A stretch of DNA of 64,000 nt. It comes from Flammeovirgaceae bacterium (lineage in GTDB: Bacteria > Bacteroidota > Bacteroidia > Cytophagales > Cyclobacteriaceae). Shown here piece after piece: positions 50,729 to 58,698 of the stretch. The stretch covers positions 47,595 to 111,594 of the forward strand of contig JAIYCV010000033.1 of the NCBI GenBank assembly GCA_027487845.1, given 5' to 3'. The notes under the pieces were generated by a model. That model was given only the letters and a program-made list of their open reading frames with translations, searched no databases and was not told the DNA's origin. Numbering within the stretch: the stretch's first letter is position 1; the number at the start of each line of letters is the position of its first letter. Both the position numbers and the translations under genes were made by a program.

Positions 50729-51760
50729 ATGGGGTTACATTCCAATCGGGCGGTTATTTTAGGCAACGTTGCAATTTGGGTTTCATTAGTACTGCTCCTT
50801 GTGGTGGTGGGTCAATTTGGTTCGCCAGAATCAGACCTAGGTGAAATTTTTATATGGGCCAGTGCTGGCGTTCTAACCTTTTTCTTTCCTATTACTTTTT
50901 TCAATACCCGTTTCCTTATCCCCCGTTTTTTAATGAGGCAAAAATATTTCGCATACATTTTAATGCTAATGATTTTTATTCCAGTTTGGTCCGTGTGTAG
51001 CGTATTGATAGACCATTTCGTTTTTGAGCCACTTGGCATTGGTACTGACGAAAATGCCATTGAAGATGTGTTTACCTTTGTCCCCTATTTTGTCATGTTC
51101 TTTTTTGTCGCAATGTCCACCCTTGTCAATTTGTCTTACCGCTGGTTCTTTCAACTTCAAAAGATACAAGCTTTTGAGAAAGCCCAGATCAGCAGCGAAC
51201 TGGCACTACTAAAAGCGCAAATTAATCCGCACTTCTTTTTCAACACGCTCAATAATTTGTACGCACTGGCTTTAGAGAACTCGCCCAAAACACCATCCAC
51301 CATTTTGGTGCTATCGAATCTGATGCGTTATGTTATTTATGATGCCAATACCGAGAAAATCGGATTAACAGATGAAGTCAAATACATTGAGAATTATGTA
51401 GAACTGCAGAAGATACGATTGTTGCGCCCCGAAAATGCAAGTTTTGAAGTCAATGTAAAACTCAACAATGTTAAATTGCCGCCCCTGTTGCTGATTATCT
51501 TCATAGAAAATGCTTTTAAGTATTCCATAAGCACAATGGCCGACAAAGCACGAATTAATATCTTTTTAGATGCTGACGAAGAGCAAATAAATTTTACAAT
51601 CGAAAATAACTATGACCCCAGTCAAATGAAATCGACTCACGGCATTGGTTTGGCAAACGCCCGCAAAAGACTTGACTTGATTTATGGGAAAAACTACCAA
51701 CTTACCATAGAGGACGAATCGAGTACTTATACTGTTAATCTTAAACTTCCTGCCGAATGA
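50729..51760 (+). CDS. LytS/YehU-type sensor histidine kinase
   Basis: A 343-residue kinase. Four membrane helices fill residues about 8-145 (AVILGNVAIWVSLVLLLVVV, IFIWASAGVLTFFFPITFF, YFAYILMLMIFIPVWSVC, TFVPYFVMFFFVAMSTLVNL). The His_kinase domain (PF06580) follows: ALLKAQINPHFFFNTLNNLYALA with phospho-acceptor His near 168. An HATPase_c domain has LLIIFIENAFKYS and THGIGLANARKRL. It overlaps the LytTR response regulator gene by 4 bp (ATGA), so the pair is a two-component system. The ligand is unknown. Confidence 0.94.
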   Translation: MGLHSNRAVILGNVAIWVSLVLLLVVVGQFGSPESDLGEIFIWASAGVLTFFFPITFFNTRFLIPRFLMRQKYFAYILMLMIFIPVWSVCSVLIDHFVFEPLGIGTDENAIEDVFTFVPYFVMFFFVAMSTLVNLSYRWFFQLQKIQAFEKAQISSELALLKAQINPHFFFNTLNNLYALALENSPKTPSTILVLSNLMRYVIYDANTEKIGLTDEVKYIENYVELQKIRLLRPENASFEVNVKLNNVKLPPLLLIIFIENAFKYSISTMADKARINIFLDADEEQINFTIENNYDPSQMKSTHGIGLANARKRLDLIYGKNYQLTIEDESSTYTVNLKLPAE

Positions 51761-52479
51761 CTTTAAAAACGATTATCATTGACGATGAGCCGCTGGCGCA
51801 TCAGGTAATTTTAAATCACGTAAAGCAACTTACCCAACTTAAAATTATAGCCCAATTTTATAATCCTTTACAGGCAATGGAATTCATGAACCGTGAAGCT
51901 GTGGATCTCTGCTTGTTAGACATCAATATGCCCAAGTTAAGCGGGTTAGAGTTTTTACAAACTTTAGTGAATCCCCCGTTGGTGATCATTACCACGGCCT
52001 ATAAAGAGTATGCCTTAGAAGGATATGAACACAATGTTTGCGATTACCTTGTAAAGCCTATCGAGTTAAAACGCTTTATCAAGGCTATTAACAAAGCAGC
52101 TTCTCAACATTCGCTTCTTCAAAAGAGTCATGTGCCAGAGCGGAAAACACCAATTCCCTCTGAAGACAAGACTATTTTAATTAAGGGCGATAAAAAAGTG
52201 CATAAAGTATCGTTTGATGAACTGATTTACATTGAAAGCTACGGCAGCTACTTAAAGTACTTTATGGCAAGCGAACAAATTATTGGGTTGGGTAAAATGC
52301 AGGACATGGAGAATACATTGCCGCCAACTTCGTTCACACGAATTCACAAATCGTATATCGTAAACCTTTCCAAGATCAGAAGCGTAGCTAAAAATCATGT
52401 GGTGATAGCAGGGAAAGAACTTCCCATCGGTAATTTGTATAAAAATGTTTTTATGCATCGGTTTGGTAAGGAATCTTAA
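51757..52479 (+). CDS. LytTR-family response regulator
   Basis: A 240-residue regulator. The receiver domain (about 1-120) has TIIIDDEPLAHQVI (acidic pair), the phospho-acceptor Asp near 55 in CLLDINMPKLSG, and a C-terminal Lys in CDYLVKPIE. The LytTR DNA-binding domain (about 140-240) has IYIESYGSYLKYFM and FTRIHKSYIVNLSKI. It is translationally coupled to its kinase. LytTR regulators often control surface or secreted functions; the target here is unknown. Confidence 0.95.
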   Translation: MTLKTIIIDDEPLAHQVILNHVKQLTQLKIIAQFYNPLQAMEFMNREAVDLCLLDINMPKLSGLEFLQTLVNPPLVIITTAYKEYALEGYEHNVCDYLVKPIELKRFIKAINKAASQHSLLQKSHVPERKTPIPSEDKTILIKGDKKVHKVSFDELIYIESYGSYLKYFMASEQIIGLGKMQDMENTLPPTSFTRIHKSYIVNLSKIRSVAKNHVVIAGKELPIGNLYKNVFMHRFGKES

Positions 52480-52559
52480 ATTCGATTCTTTTTATCGTTA
52501 GATGAACAATGCGCTTTCAGCGCAAGACTTAAGATGCTAGTGCGTTTTTTTATATGTTC

Positions 52560-52673
52560 TCATACAAAGAGTAAATGGTTTAATGGAACACAAATCTAGC
52601 CCCATCACCCCCGTCCTCTTATGTAAAAAACCGACATTGATTAGGCTGTGAAAAGCCGATCGGGAGAGGCCTT
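52560..52673 (-). repeat. 114-bp direct repeat, copy B
   Basis: Matches 47007-47120 at 110 of 114 positions. Here it contains the last residues and stop of the AraC gene and the DNA behind it. Its inner end reads as an ATG followed after eight codons by a stop, so the DUF4440-like gene that follows copy A is absent here. Confidence 0.85.
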
Positions 52674-53471
52674 TTCTTGTGCCATTAATAGTGACGGGGT
52701 CACCTCACCAAATTGTTTAAAATCGCGCATCAAGTGCGAAAGATCATAATAGTTACATTCCGCAGCTATTGCAAGCCAATTCAAATGAGGCTGGGCCGCT
52801 TTCATTTTAAAGGCGTGGTCGAAGCGATTAATCCGCGCAAAAAATTTAGGACTCATGCCCACCCGTTCAAAAAAGGCACGCTCAAATTGGCGTGGACTTA
52901 AACAGGCCTCACTCGCCAACCAATCCAACGGCACAGGTGCCTTGCTTTCTTTCAAAAATACAATGGCTTTATCTATCGGGCGAGCGTTGATTTTAAGAGA
53001 AGCAATTCGGGCCAATAAATATTCTTCTATCAGAACGATCATTTGTCGGTAGTCGGTCGACTCTGCCAAGCGTTGGTTCAAGTTTTTTATCTCAGGAGGC
53101 GAAAGAAATTCAGCACTGATTTCTTTATGTTGAAATTGCGAAATCGGCATCCGATCCAACAAATGAAATAAGAAACCAGGCCTAAAACATACTTGAATAA
53201 TCAAATGGTCAATACCAAATTCAATATTGATTCGCGAGGTTTGATTACCCACAAATATGCTTGGCGGAGCAGCACGGGTTTCGCCCGTGCCATTTACGAT
53301 CGTTTTCACTTCACTTCTCGGGTAGAAAAAAAGTGATTGTGTGGCATCTGGTGGAACTGGTTTTATCTGCTGGCCATGTAACGCGTGGCGAAGGTTTACA
53401 TGGAACAGTAAGTAGTTGTTTACGTAGGGCACTAACTGATGCCGGGGCTTGATAAAGGGCATAAAAACCAT
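52641..53471 (-). CDS. AraC-family transcriptional regulator
   Basis: A 276-residue protein. The N-terminal part (FIKPRHQLVPYVNNYLLFHVNLRHALHGQQIKPVPPDATQSLFFYPRSE, GNQTSRINIEFGIDHLIIQVCFRPG) is the DUF6597-type ligand domain common in Bacteroidota AraC regulators. The C-terminal double HTH follows: PLDWLASEACLSPRQFERAFFERVGMSPKFFARINRFDHAFKMKAAQPHLNWLAIAAECNYYDLSHLMRDFKQFGEVTPS. The last codons lie within the 114-bp repeat. The target genes are unknown. Confidence 0.92.
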   Translation of the reverse strand: MVFMPFIKPRHQLVPYVNNYLLFHVNLRHALHGQQIKPVPPDATQSLFFYPRSEVKTIVNGTGETRAAPPSIFVGNQTSRINIEFGIDHLIIQVCFRPGFLFHLLDRMPISQFQHKEISAEFLSPPEIKNLNQRLAESTDYRQMIVLIEEYLLARIASLKINARPIDKAIVFLKESKAPVPLDWLASEACLSPRQFERAFFERVGMSPKFFARINRFDHAFKMKAAQPHLNWLAIAAECNYYDLSHLMRDFKQFGEVTPSLLMAQEKASPDRLFTA

Positions 53472-53734
53472 ACTGTAATGTTACTTAACCTATCGCGCAT
53501 TTAAAACTACGGCTAAAAAATGTCGTTTTTTTACACTTCTGCCTGAATTAATTCGACTTACGATGAATGCAGGATGAACCGTTCCACGTAAGGAAAAGAG
53601 TCTTGAAAGGTCTTAGTAATTTGCGCTCACTGATTTCAACTGCTGAATGGTCTTTTACAAAACTATCCTATTTTAGCTATACCCGTTTTTTGGGTTAATT
53701 TCCCTAACATTGCCTTTATCAATTTTTAACACTT
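53472..53734. other. Divergent intergenic region, araC-like to rhomboid gene
   Basis: About 260 bp with no credible gene. It should hold promoters for both flanking genes; I cannot point to a clear TAnnTTTG box and see no structured RNA. Confidence 0.4.
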
Positions 53735-54367
53735 TTGCCCTTGAGCGTTACCATTATCTTAATCTGCATTACGGTAGGCACAAGCTTTTACGCCTTCAAC
53801 CGGCCCGAACTGCTCGCGCGGCTTATGATGAACCCTCATTTAATACTCACCAGGGGCCAATACTATCGTTTTATCAGCTCAGGTTTCATCCATAAAGATC
53901 ACACTCACCTGCTTTGGAACATGTTCTCTTTCTATTTTTTTGGCACTGCCGTAGAGGGCGTACTGGAAGCGTTGTTTGCAGAAGCAGGCATGTATTATTT
54001 CCTTGCCTTGTACCTCACTGCCATTGTCGCTTCGGATATACCAACTTACCTGAAAGAAAAAAACAACACTAATTACAATTCGTTGGGTGCATCTGGCGGA
54101 GTAGGATCAGTCATATTTGTGTTTATCATTTTTCAACCGTTGCAATCGATTTGTTTATACTTTGCGCTCTGCATGCCTGGATTTGTGTTTGGCGTTGGCT
54201 ATTTAATCTACACCTATTACCAAGGAAGAAAAGCAAACGATAACATCAACCATGATGCTCATTTGTATGGTGCAGTTTATGGATTGCTTTTTTGCGTGGC
54301 CGTATATCCGTCATCGCTGCCACAATTTTTTGAGCAAATAAAGTACTGGGTGTTGTCGTTTTTTTAA
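53735..54367 (+). CDS. Rhomboid-family intramembrane serine protease
   Basis: A 210-residue six-helix membrane protein. The rhomboid landmarks are HLLWNMFSFYFFGTAVE (helix 2 His/Asn region), YNSLGASGGVGSVIF with catalytic Ser in GASGG (near residue 118), and INHDAHLYGAVYGLLF with the catalytic His (near 175). The N-terminal RGQYYRFISSGFIHKDHTHL is the usual L1-loop entry. It cleaves membrane proteins within the bilayer; the target is unknown. The start is TTG at 53735, as no ATG lies in frame before the first helix. Confidence 0.92.
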   Translation: MPLSVTIILICITVGTSFYAFNRPELLARLMMNPHLILTRGQYYRFISSGFIHKDHTHLLWNMFSFYFFGTAVEGVLEALFAEAGMYYFLALYLTAIVASDIPTYLKEKNNTNYNSLGASGGVGSVIFVFIIFQPLQSICLYFALCMPGFVFGVGYLIYTYYQGRKANDNINHDAHLYGAVYGLLFCVAVYPSSLPQFFEQIKYWVLSFF

Positions 54368-54495
54368 TAGTGCCTAGGCTGATTCTTTTGATAGCGGAGT
54401 TTTTGTAAAATAACAGTCAATTTTTTTTCCGCTCAAGACGGTAGTCCATTTTTACGCTTGTATTTAAATCAAACAAAAGCCGCTACGATCTTGTC

Positions 54496-55590
54496 TTAAC
54501 AGCCTCCATTTCTGGCTATGGCATAAATTACGTTGCCTGAAACGAATAGGTTAAAGACTTTGCTTCCGACAGAGGGAAATAACAGTTTCCATGTTTTTCC
54601 CATGTCTGTCGATCTAAAAATACCGGCAGAATGACCGCAAAAGAGATGGCTACCCAACTGAACAATAGACGCAATAGAGGCATCCTCAGGTAAGCCAGCA
54701 TCAATGGGTTGCCAGTTTTTACCGTTATCATATGACACACGAACTCTCCTGGTTTCTGACTGTGTATTGTACGTAATAGCAGCAAAGCCGCCATTAATAG
54801 ATTCTACAGCAATGCCGACACCGCCTTCACTAAGTACCACTTCCCAGTTTTCGCCATTGTCAATAGACCGCAATATGCCTTGTTGACTAGTAGCCATTAG
54901 CACACCGTTTGCTTCTACTAATTTCGTTGCCCAGCCGGCCGCATGGACCTGCTTCCAGGTTATTCCATTATTTGTAGACTTAAAAAGACCCTTGTCGCTG
55001 CTAATGAAAAATACACCAGTCGAAGTTTCAAAAACCGTGCGTACCAACTGCTCTTTAAAGTTGGGGAACATGGGCACCCATGCATTGGCTACTTTTTGCA
55101 CAAATTGGCCATCGTAATTGTATGCAATAATGCCACGCTTGGCAGGAGCAACGCTGCTATACTTACTCGGACAAATTTCCTTGATCCAAAAAGGACCAGT
55201 GAAATTTGCATTGCTGCGATATATGCAGTCTCCTGAACGTAAATGCAGCCCACTACTCGTTGAAAATAAGCCGTCACCGATTAATTTATTGGGCAGTCCA
55301 TCGCTAACGTCTTGCCATGTTTGGCCGCCATCGGTAGATTTGAAAACGGTATTTTCACCTACTGGATTAATTATATTTTGCTTTTGCTGGGTACCCGTAA
55401 TTCGGGCTGACGGCAGCGCAACCCAAACACTGTCATTTCGTCTCCGACTGATTGAGCTAGGTACCCACTTAGATCTGGCGGCTGCGACTACTTCTTTTGG
55501 CTGAACTGTTTTTTTTTGTGGCTGACCAAACGCTTTGGGCGCCATTGCGATCAACGAAATAAAAGAAAGAAGCGCAATAATTGTTTTCAT
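54496..55590 (-). CDS. Exported BNR/sortilin-like beta-propeller protein
   Basis: A 364-residue protein from ATG 55590 (MKTIIALLSFISLIAMAPKAFGQ, signal peptide); an upstream ATG at 55623 is less likely. It contains about five BNR/Asp-box-type repeats, with the S-x-D-x-G-x-x-W pattern recurring: FKSTDGGQTWQDVSDGLP, FKSTNNGITWKQVHAAG, LRSIDNGENWEVVLSEG, VSYDNGKNWQPIDAGLP and FRSTDMGKTWKLLFP. Such a five- to seven-blade propeller is found in sialidase-like and YCF48/sortilin-like proteins. No enzymatic residues are assigned. It is probably a secreted or periplasmic binding protein. Confidence 0.85.
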   Translation of the reverse strand: MKTIIALLSFISLIAMAPKAFGQPQKKTVQPKEVVAAARSKWVPSSISRRRNDSVWVALPSARITGTQQKQNIINPVGENTVFKSTDGGQTWQDVSDGLPNKLIGDGLFSTSSGLHLRSGDCIYRSNANFTGPFWIKEICPSKYSSVAPAKRGIIAYNYDGQFVQKVANAWVPMFPNFKEQLVRTVFETSTGVFFISSDKGLFKSTNNGITWKQVHAAGWATKLVEANGVLMATSQQGILRSIDNGENWEVVLSEGGVGIAVESINGGFAAITYNTQSETRRVRVSYDNGKNWQPIDAGLPEDASIASIVQLGSHLFCGHSAGIFRSTDMGKTWKLLFPSVGSKVFNLFVSGNVIYAIARNGGC

Positions 55591-55725
55591 CTTGATTGGA
55601 AAATTTAGGTTAAACATAAACATTTGCTGGGCAGCAAACGTAAGGACGTAGGCAAGCGCCAGCCAACTGCAGCGTGTAAAAAATTGTAAAATGAATGTAA
55701 ATTTCGCACGGTAACTTTTAAATCA

Positions 55726-56604
55726 ATGAAATCCAGACTTTTTATTGCCCTTTTATTGTTCGGTATTGTGCTATTACTTTCATCCGCTGTCATTATCAGA
55801 CAAAATCCGCAAGACGAATTTCTGGAAAAAAGAGCCGCACTAGTAGTTCGACAGATTGGCCATACATTATTACAACATGCGGGTGACTCTACTTCGAGGG
55901 TGTTACCAGTAAAACAATTGAGTCCGGGTACTTTTCAACTTGAATTTCAAAATCAGTTTTCCTTTGTGCCCGATACACTGGTGAAAATTGTGAGAACTAA
56001 TCTCGCACAAATCGACTTACCAGCGGGTTATATGATTAACGTATTTGACTGCGGGGGTAGTAAAGAGCTTGTCTATGGATTTGAAATAAGACCCAACTAC
56101 AAAGAACTTGTTCCCTGTTTGGGCCGAGTGCAGCCAAAAGGTTGTTATTCCATTCAAATTTCTTTTATTGATTTTAAGTCGCAGCAGCACGTAAGCAGTA
56201 ACTATGTTTGGCTGCTTGTTGGTTTCACAGGCGTGGTGCTAGTTGCATTTACGGGCGGGTATTACTTTAAAAGGGAAAAGAAAAAAGAGACTGATATTCT
56301 CACAGACGGTGTTGCTATTGGCAAGTACTCTTTTTCCTTAGGCAGCCGAGTGCTGAAATTCAATTCTGAAACCATTGAGCTATCAGATAAAGAAGCTAGG
56401 CTGCTATCCATCATGGCAAACCAACAAAACCAACTTATCAACCGTGAAGAGTTACTTAAAAGAGTGTGGGAAGATGATGGTGTTTTTACCGGGCGCAGTT
56501 TAGATATGTTTATTTCCAAACTCAGAAAAAAATTAAAGAATGATACCAACGTACAAATAACCAATGTGCACGGCAAGGGATATAAACTTGAGATAAGTTT
56601 TTGA
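55726..56604 (+). CDS. Membrane-anchored winged-helix regulator (ToxR-like topology, OmpR-type HTH)
   Basis: A 292-residue protein. A membrane helix near the N-terminus (RLFIALLLFGIVLLLSSAVII, about 4-24) and a second (YVWLLVGFTGVVLVAFTGGYYF, about 160-182) enclose a periplasmic domain with two cysteines (FDCGG and VPCLGRVQPKGCYS). The cytoplasmic C-terminus (about 200-292) is a Trans_reg_C winged helix: ILKFNSETIELSDKEARLLSIMANQQNQLINREELLKRVWEDDGVFTGRSLDMFISKLRKKLK, then ITNVHGKGYKLEI. It has no kinase or receiver domain, so it senses outside signals and binds DNA from the membrane. The targets are unknown. Confidence 0.9.
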   Translation: MKSRLFIALLLFGIVLLLSSAVIIRQNPQDEFLEKRAALVVRQIGHTLLQHAGDSTSRVLPVKQLSPGTFQLEFQNQFSFVPDTLVKIVRTNLAQIDLPAGYMINVFDCGGSKELVYGFEIRPNYKELVPCLGRVQPKGCYSIQISFIDFKSQQHVSSNYVWLLVGFTGVVLVAFTGGYYFKREKKKETDILTDGVAIGKYSFSLGSRVLKFNSETIELSDKEARLLSIMANQQNQLINREELLKRVWEDDGVFTGRSLDMFISKLRKKLKNDTNVQITNVHGKGYKLEISF

Positions 56605-56828
56605 GACATTATTCCTATCAAACATCGCTTCCCGAAAGGTGTCTTGATTCTTACAGCCTCGGTCGGGTATCCTGGCATGACTGCTTACCCAGATTTAGTT
56701 GATAACAAAAAATAATAGTGTGGGTATTAAAAGCCAAACTTGATCTGTTGTTCGACAATCGTTCCACTAACTTGTCGAATAGCTGGTAAATCTGGTACTG
56801 ACAGCAATCTCATAAAAATAAAAGTGCA
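56605..56828. other. Intergenic region before the minisatellite
   Basis: No gene or RNA was recognised in this stretch. The plus-strand sequence after the regulator gene has no clear terminator. It leads into the 21-bp repeat array at 56829-57122. Confidence 0.4.
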
Positions 56829-57122
56829 AAAATTCCATTTTGCAGACAGACAAGCCGCTTTTGCTGATAAACAATATCTCCATGTAAGATAACAATGCCT
56901 CATTGTAGGATAACAATGCTTCCATGTAGAACAACAATGCCACATTGTAGAACAACAATACCTCATTGTAGAATAACATTACTTCATTGTAGAACAACAT
57001 TCTTCTATTGTAGATCTGCAATTCTAGATTGCTGACTAACAAACTAATTTTGTAGTCCAGCAAAAGATCCTTGTTAGCAAACAAAGGATCATTGTAGTCT
57101 AATAAAATGCCTTTGCTGCGAT
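56829..57122. repeat. 21-bp tandem minisatellite (14 units)
   Basis: Fourteen adjacent 21-bp units. The best conserved (56892-56996) follow the form ACAATG-nnTC-ATTGTAGAACA; the outer units are more diverged but keep the period and the CAA-N7-TTG core. Each unit has a short inverted repeat (CAAT/ATTG). There are no unique spacers, so it is not a CRISPR array. The minus strand is open through the array (57126 to 56767) and would encode a heptad repeat of the type LLFYNEx. Whether this is translated is unclear. Confidence 0.85.
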
Positions 57123-57166
57123 GCAAATTGAAGTCTATTCAATGAACATCCTAAAAAAAATGTAAT

Positions 57167-57853
57167 TCATGGCAACACCTTTATCGCAATGTTTCTATAA
57201 CGGTGCGTGGCATTGGGCTTCCAGGAGCTTAGCGGCATCCCCTTGCTGGCTGCTGGCGAAAAGACAGCCGTCCAATGGCATTGCAGCGCAATTATGCCCT
57301 CGGTTTCCTCACCTAAAAAATCATTCTTGGTTTGCTGCACATCCCACATTTCCACGCCATTAATCCAGAGCGTGAGATGAGGCACCGCTCCCGTCATTCG
57401 AATTCGAAAAGAATTCCAATCGTTGGCTTTCCAAACCTGTTCACGTTTGTTTGCTTGTCCACCAACACTCACGGGTATTCGTTCACCTAACAAATCTCCT
57501 GTTCCTCCAGGCAACGCCAACTCTACTTGATACGCTGCTCCACCCTCATTGGAGCGAAGAAAAATACCTCCGTTGGCAAAGGAGTCAATTTTTACTTCTA
57601 TATACAATTCAAAGTTTCTGTATTTTTTATTAGTCATTAACAAGCCTCCCTGGCCAAAGGGGTTTTGCCTGGCTACAATTGTTCCATCTTCCACATTAAA
57701 ATTTGGAGTGGTGCCTTGATGCGTACTTCGGCTAAAGTGCCATCCGTCTAAATCTTTGCCATTGAAAATTCTGGTAAAACCCAGCGGAACTTGAGCCGTT
57801 AGTGAAAACGTGCCCATAAGCAATAACAGCAAAATGTTTTTCTTTAAGTTCAT
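57167..57853 (-). CDS. DUF1080 (3-keto-disaccharide hydrolase) family protein
   Basis: A 228-residue secreted protein (signal peptide MNLKKNILLLLLMGTFSLTAQ). The DUF1080 concanavalin-like fold is plain: GFTRIFNGKDLDGWHFSRSTHQGTTPNFNVEDGTIVARQ, LLMTNKKYRNFELYIEVKIDSFANGGIFLRSNEGG, WNSFRIRMTGAVPHLTLWINGVEMWD, and GIIALQCH near the end. The family includes 3-keto-glycoside hydrolases and carbohydrate-binding proteins. It is the last gene of a cluster with a formylglycine-enzyme-like protein and a PQQ sugar dehydrogenase. Confidence 0.93.
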   Translation of the reverse strand: MNLKKNILLLLLMGTFSLTAQVPLGFTRIFNGKDLDGWHFSRSTHQGTTPNFNVEDGTIVARQNPFGQGGLLMTNKKYRNFELYIEVKIDSFANGGIFLRSNEGGAAYQVELALPGGTGDLLGERIPVSVGGQANKREQVWKANDWNSFRIRMTGAVPHLTLWINGVEMWDVQQTKNDFLGEETEGIIALQCHWTAVFSPAASKGMPLSSWKPNATHRYRNIAIKVLP

Positions 57854-57858
57854 ACAAG

Positions 57859-58698
57859 TTACTTAGTCGCTTCCATTACAATTCTGAATCCAACATCATA
57901 TTTGCTTCCGGGCCCACCAGCATGAGTCTTGTACGTAGCGTTTTTAACATCGCCATAAAACGGTGCTCCTTTCATTACATGCTCGTTGCCAACGCGTGTG
58001 GGTATGGAGTCTGCGAAAAGTTTTTCATTATAAAAATCGGCAGTCCATTCCCACACATTTCCCAGGGTATCGTGCAAGCCCCATGCATTGGGTTTCTTCT
58101 GCCCAACAGGCGCAGTTGTCAGCACGGCAATCTGAGCAGTTTCTTGAATGGCATCCCATGAAATATCCTCTTGCGCCCCCGCCCCAGCGGCATACTCCCA
58201 TTCAAACTCGGTGGGCAAACGGTAGGTGTATTTACCTTTTTCCATCCGATTCAATTTCTTAACAAACGCAAGCGCATCGCTCCAAGTCACGCTTTCAACC
58301 GGATGCTGATCTGCATTGTCTCTTACTTTCGATCCCTGAAAGTAAGATGGATTATTACCCATTACTATTTTCCATTGAGCTTGTGTAACTTCATACTTTC
58401 CCACATAATATGGTTTATCAAGATGCACGATAAATCCTTTCGTCCAAGATTGCTTGGCAAGTTCATTAGCCTTTTCGTATTCTTGTTCTGAAAAAACGGG
58501 CACATCTACCTTATCGCCTGGCTTGATATACTTTTCTATAAATCCATATTTACTAGCTGTGGGTTGAAATTTTCCTACAGTCATACTCCCTGGTTGAATT
58601 AAAATGAACTCCATGCCAATGGAGTTTGTAAACGTAATAGGTTGCGCAAATCCCACCTGAAAAGATGTACAAAAAATTAAAAAAATAAAACTTCTCAT
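57859..58698 (-). CDS. Formylglycine-generating-enzyme (SUMF1) family protein
   Basis: A 279-residue exported protein (MRSFIFLIFCTSFQVGFAQ). The FGE-sulfatase fold is seen in FTNSIGMEFILIQPGSMTVGKF, PYYVGKYEVTQAQWKIVMGNNPSYFQG, HPVESVTWSDALAFVKKLNRME, YRLPTEFEWEYAAG, NAWGLHDTLGNVWEWTADFY and GGPGSKYDVGFRIVME. The usual active-site cysteine pair of true FGEs is not obvious, so a binding or other role within the family is more likely. It starts at the last base of the PQQ-dehydrogenase gene stop (58698), so translation is coupled. Confidence 0.92.
   Translation of the reverse strand: MRSFIFLIFCTSFQVGFAQPITFTNSIGMEFILIQPGSMTVGKFQPTASKYGFIEKYIKPGDKVDVPVFSEQEYEKANELAKQSWTKGFIVHLDKPYYVGKYEVTQAQWKIVMGNNPSYFQGSKVRDNADQHPVESVTWSDALAFVKKLNRMEKGKYTYRLPTEFEWEYAAGAGAQEDISWDAIQETAQIAVLTTAPVGQKKPNAWGLHDTLGNVWEWTADFYNEKLFADSIPTRVGNEHVMKGAPFYGDVKNATYKTHAGGPGSKYDVGFRIVMEATK

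Noticed and set aside
52560..52673. Insertion-sequence ends
   Set aside because: The repeats are direct, carry parts of host genes and flank no transposase, so they look like segmental duplication.
56829..57122. Possible CRISPR array
   Set aside because: Units are contiguous 21-bp repeats with gradual divergence and no unique spacers, and no cas genes are nearby.
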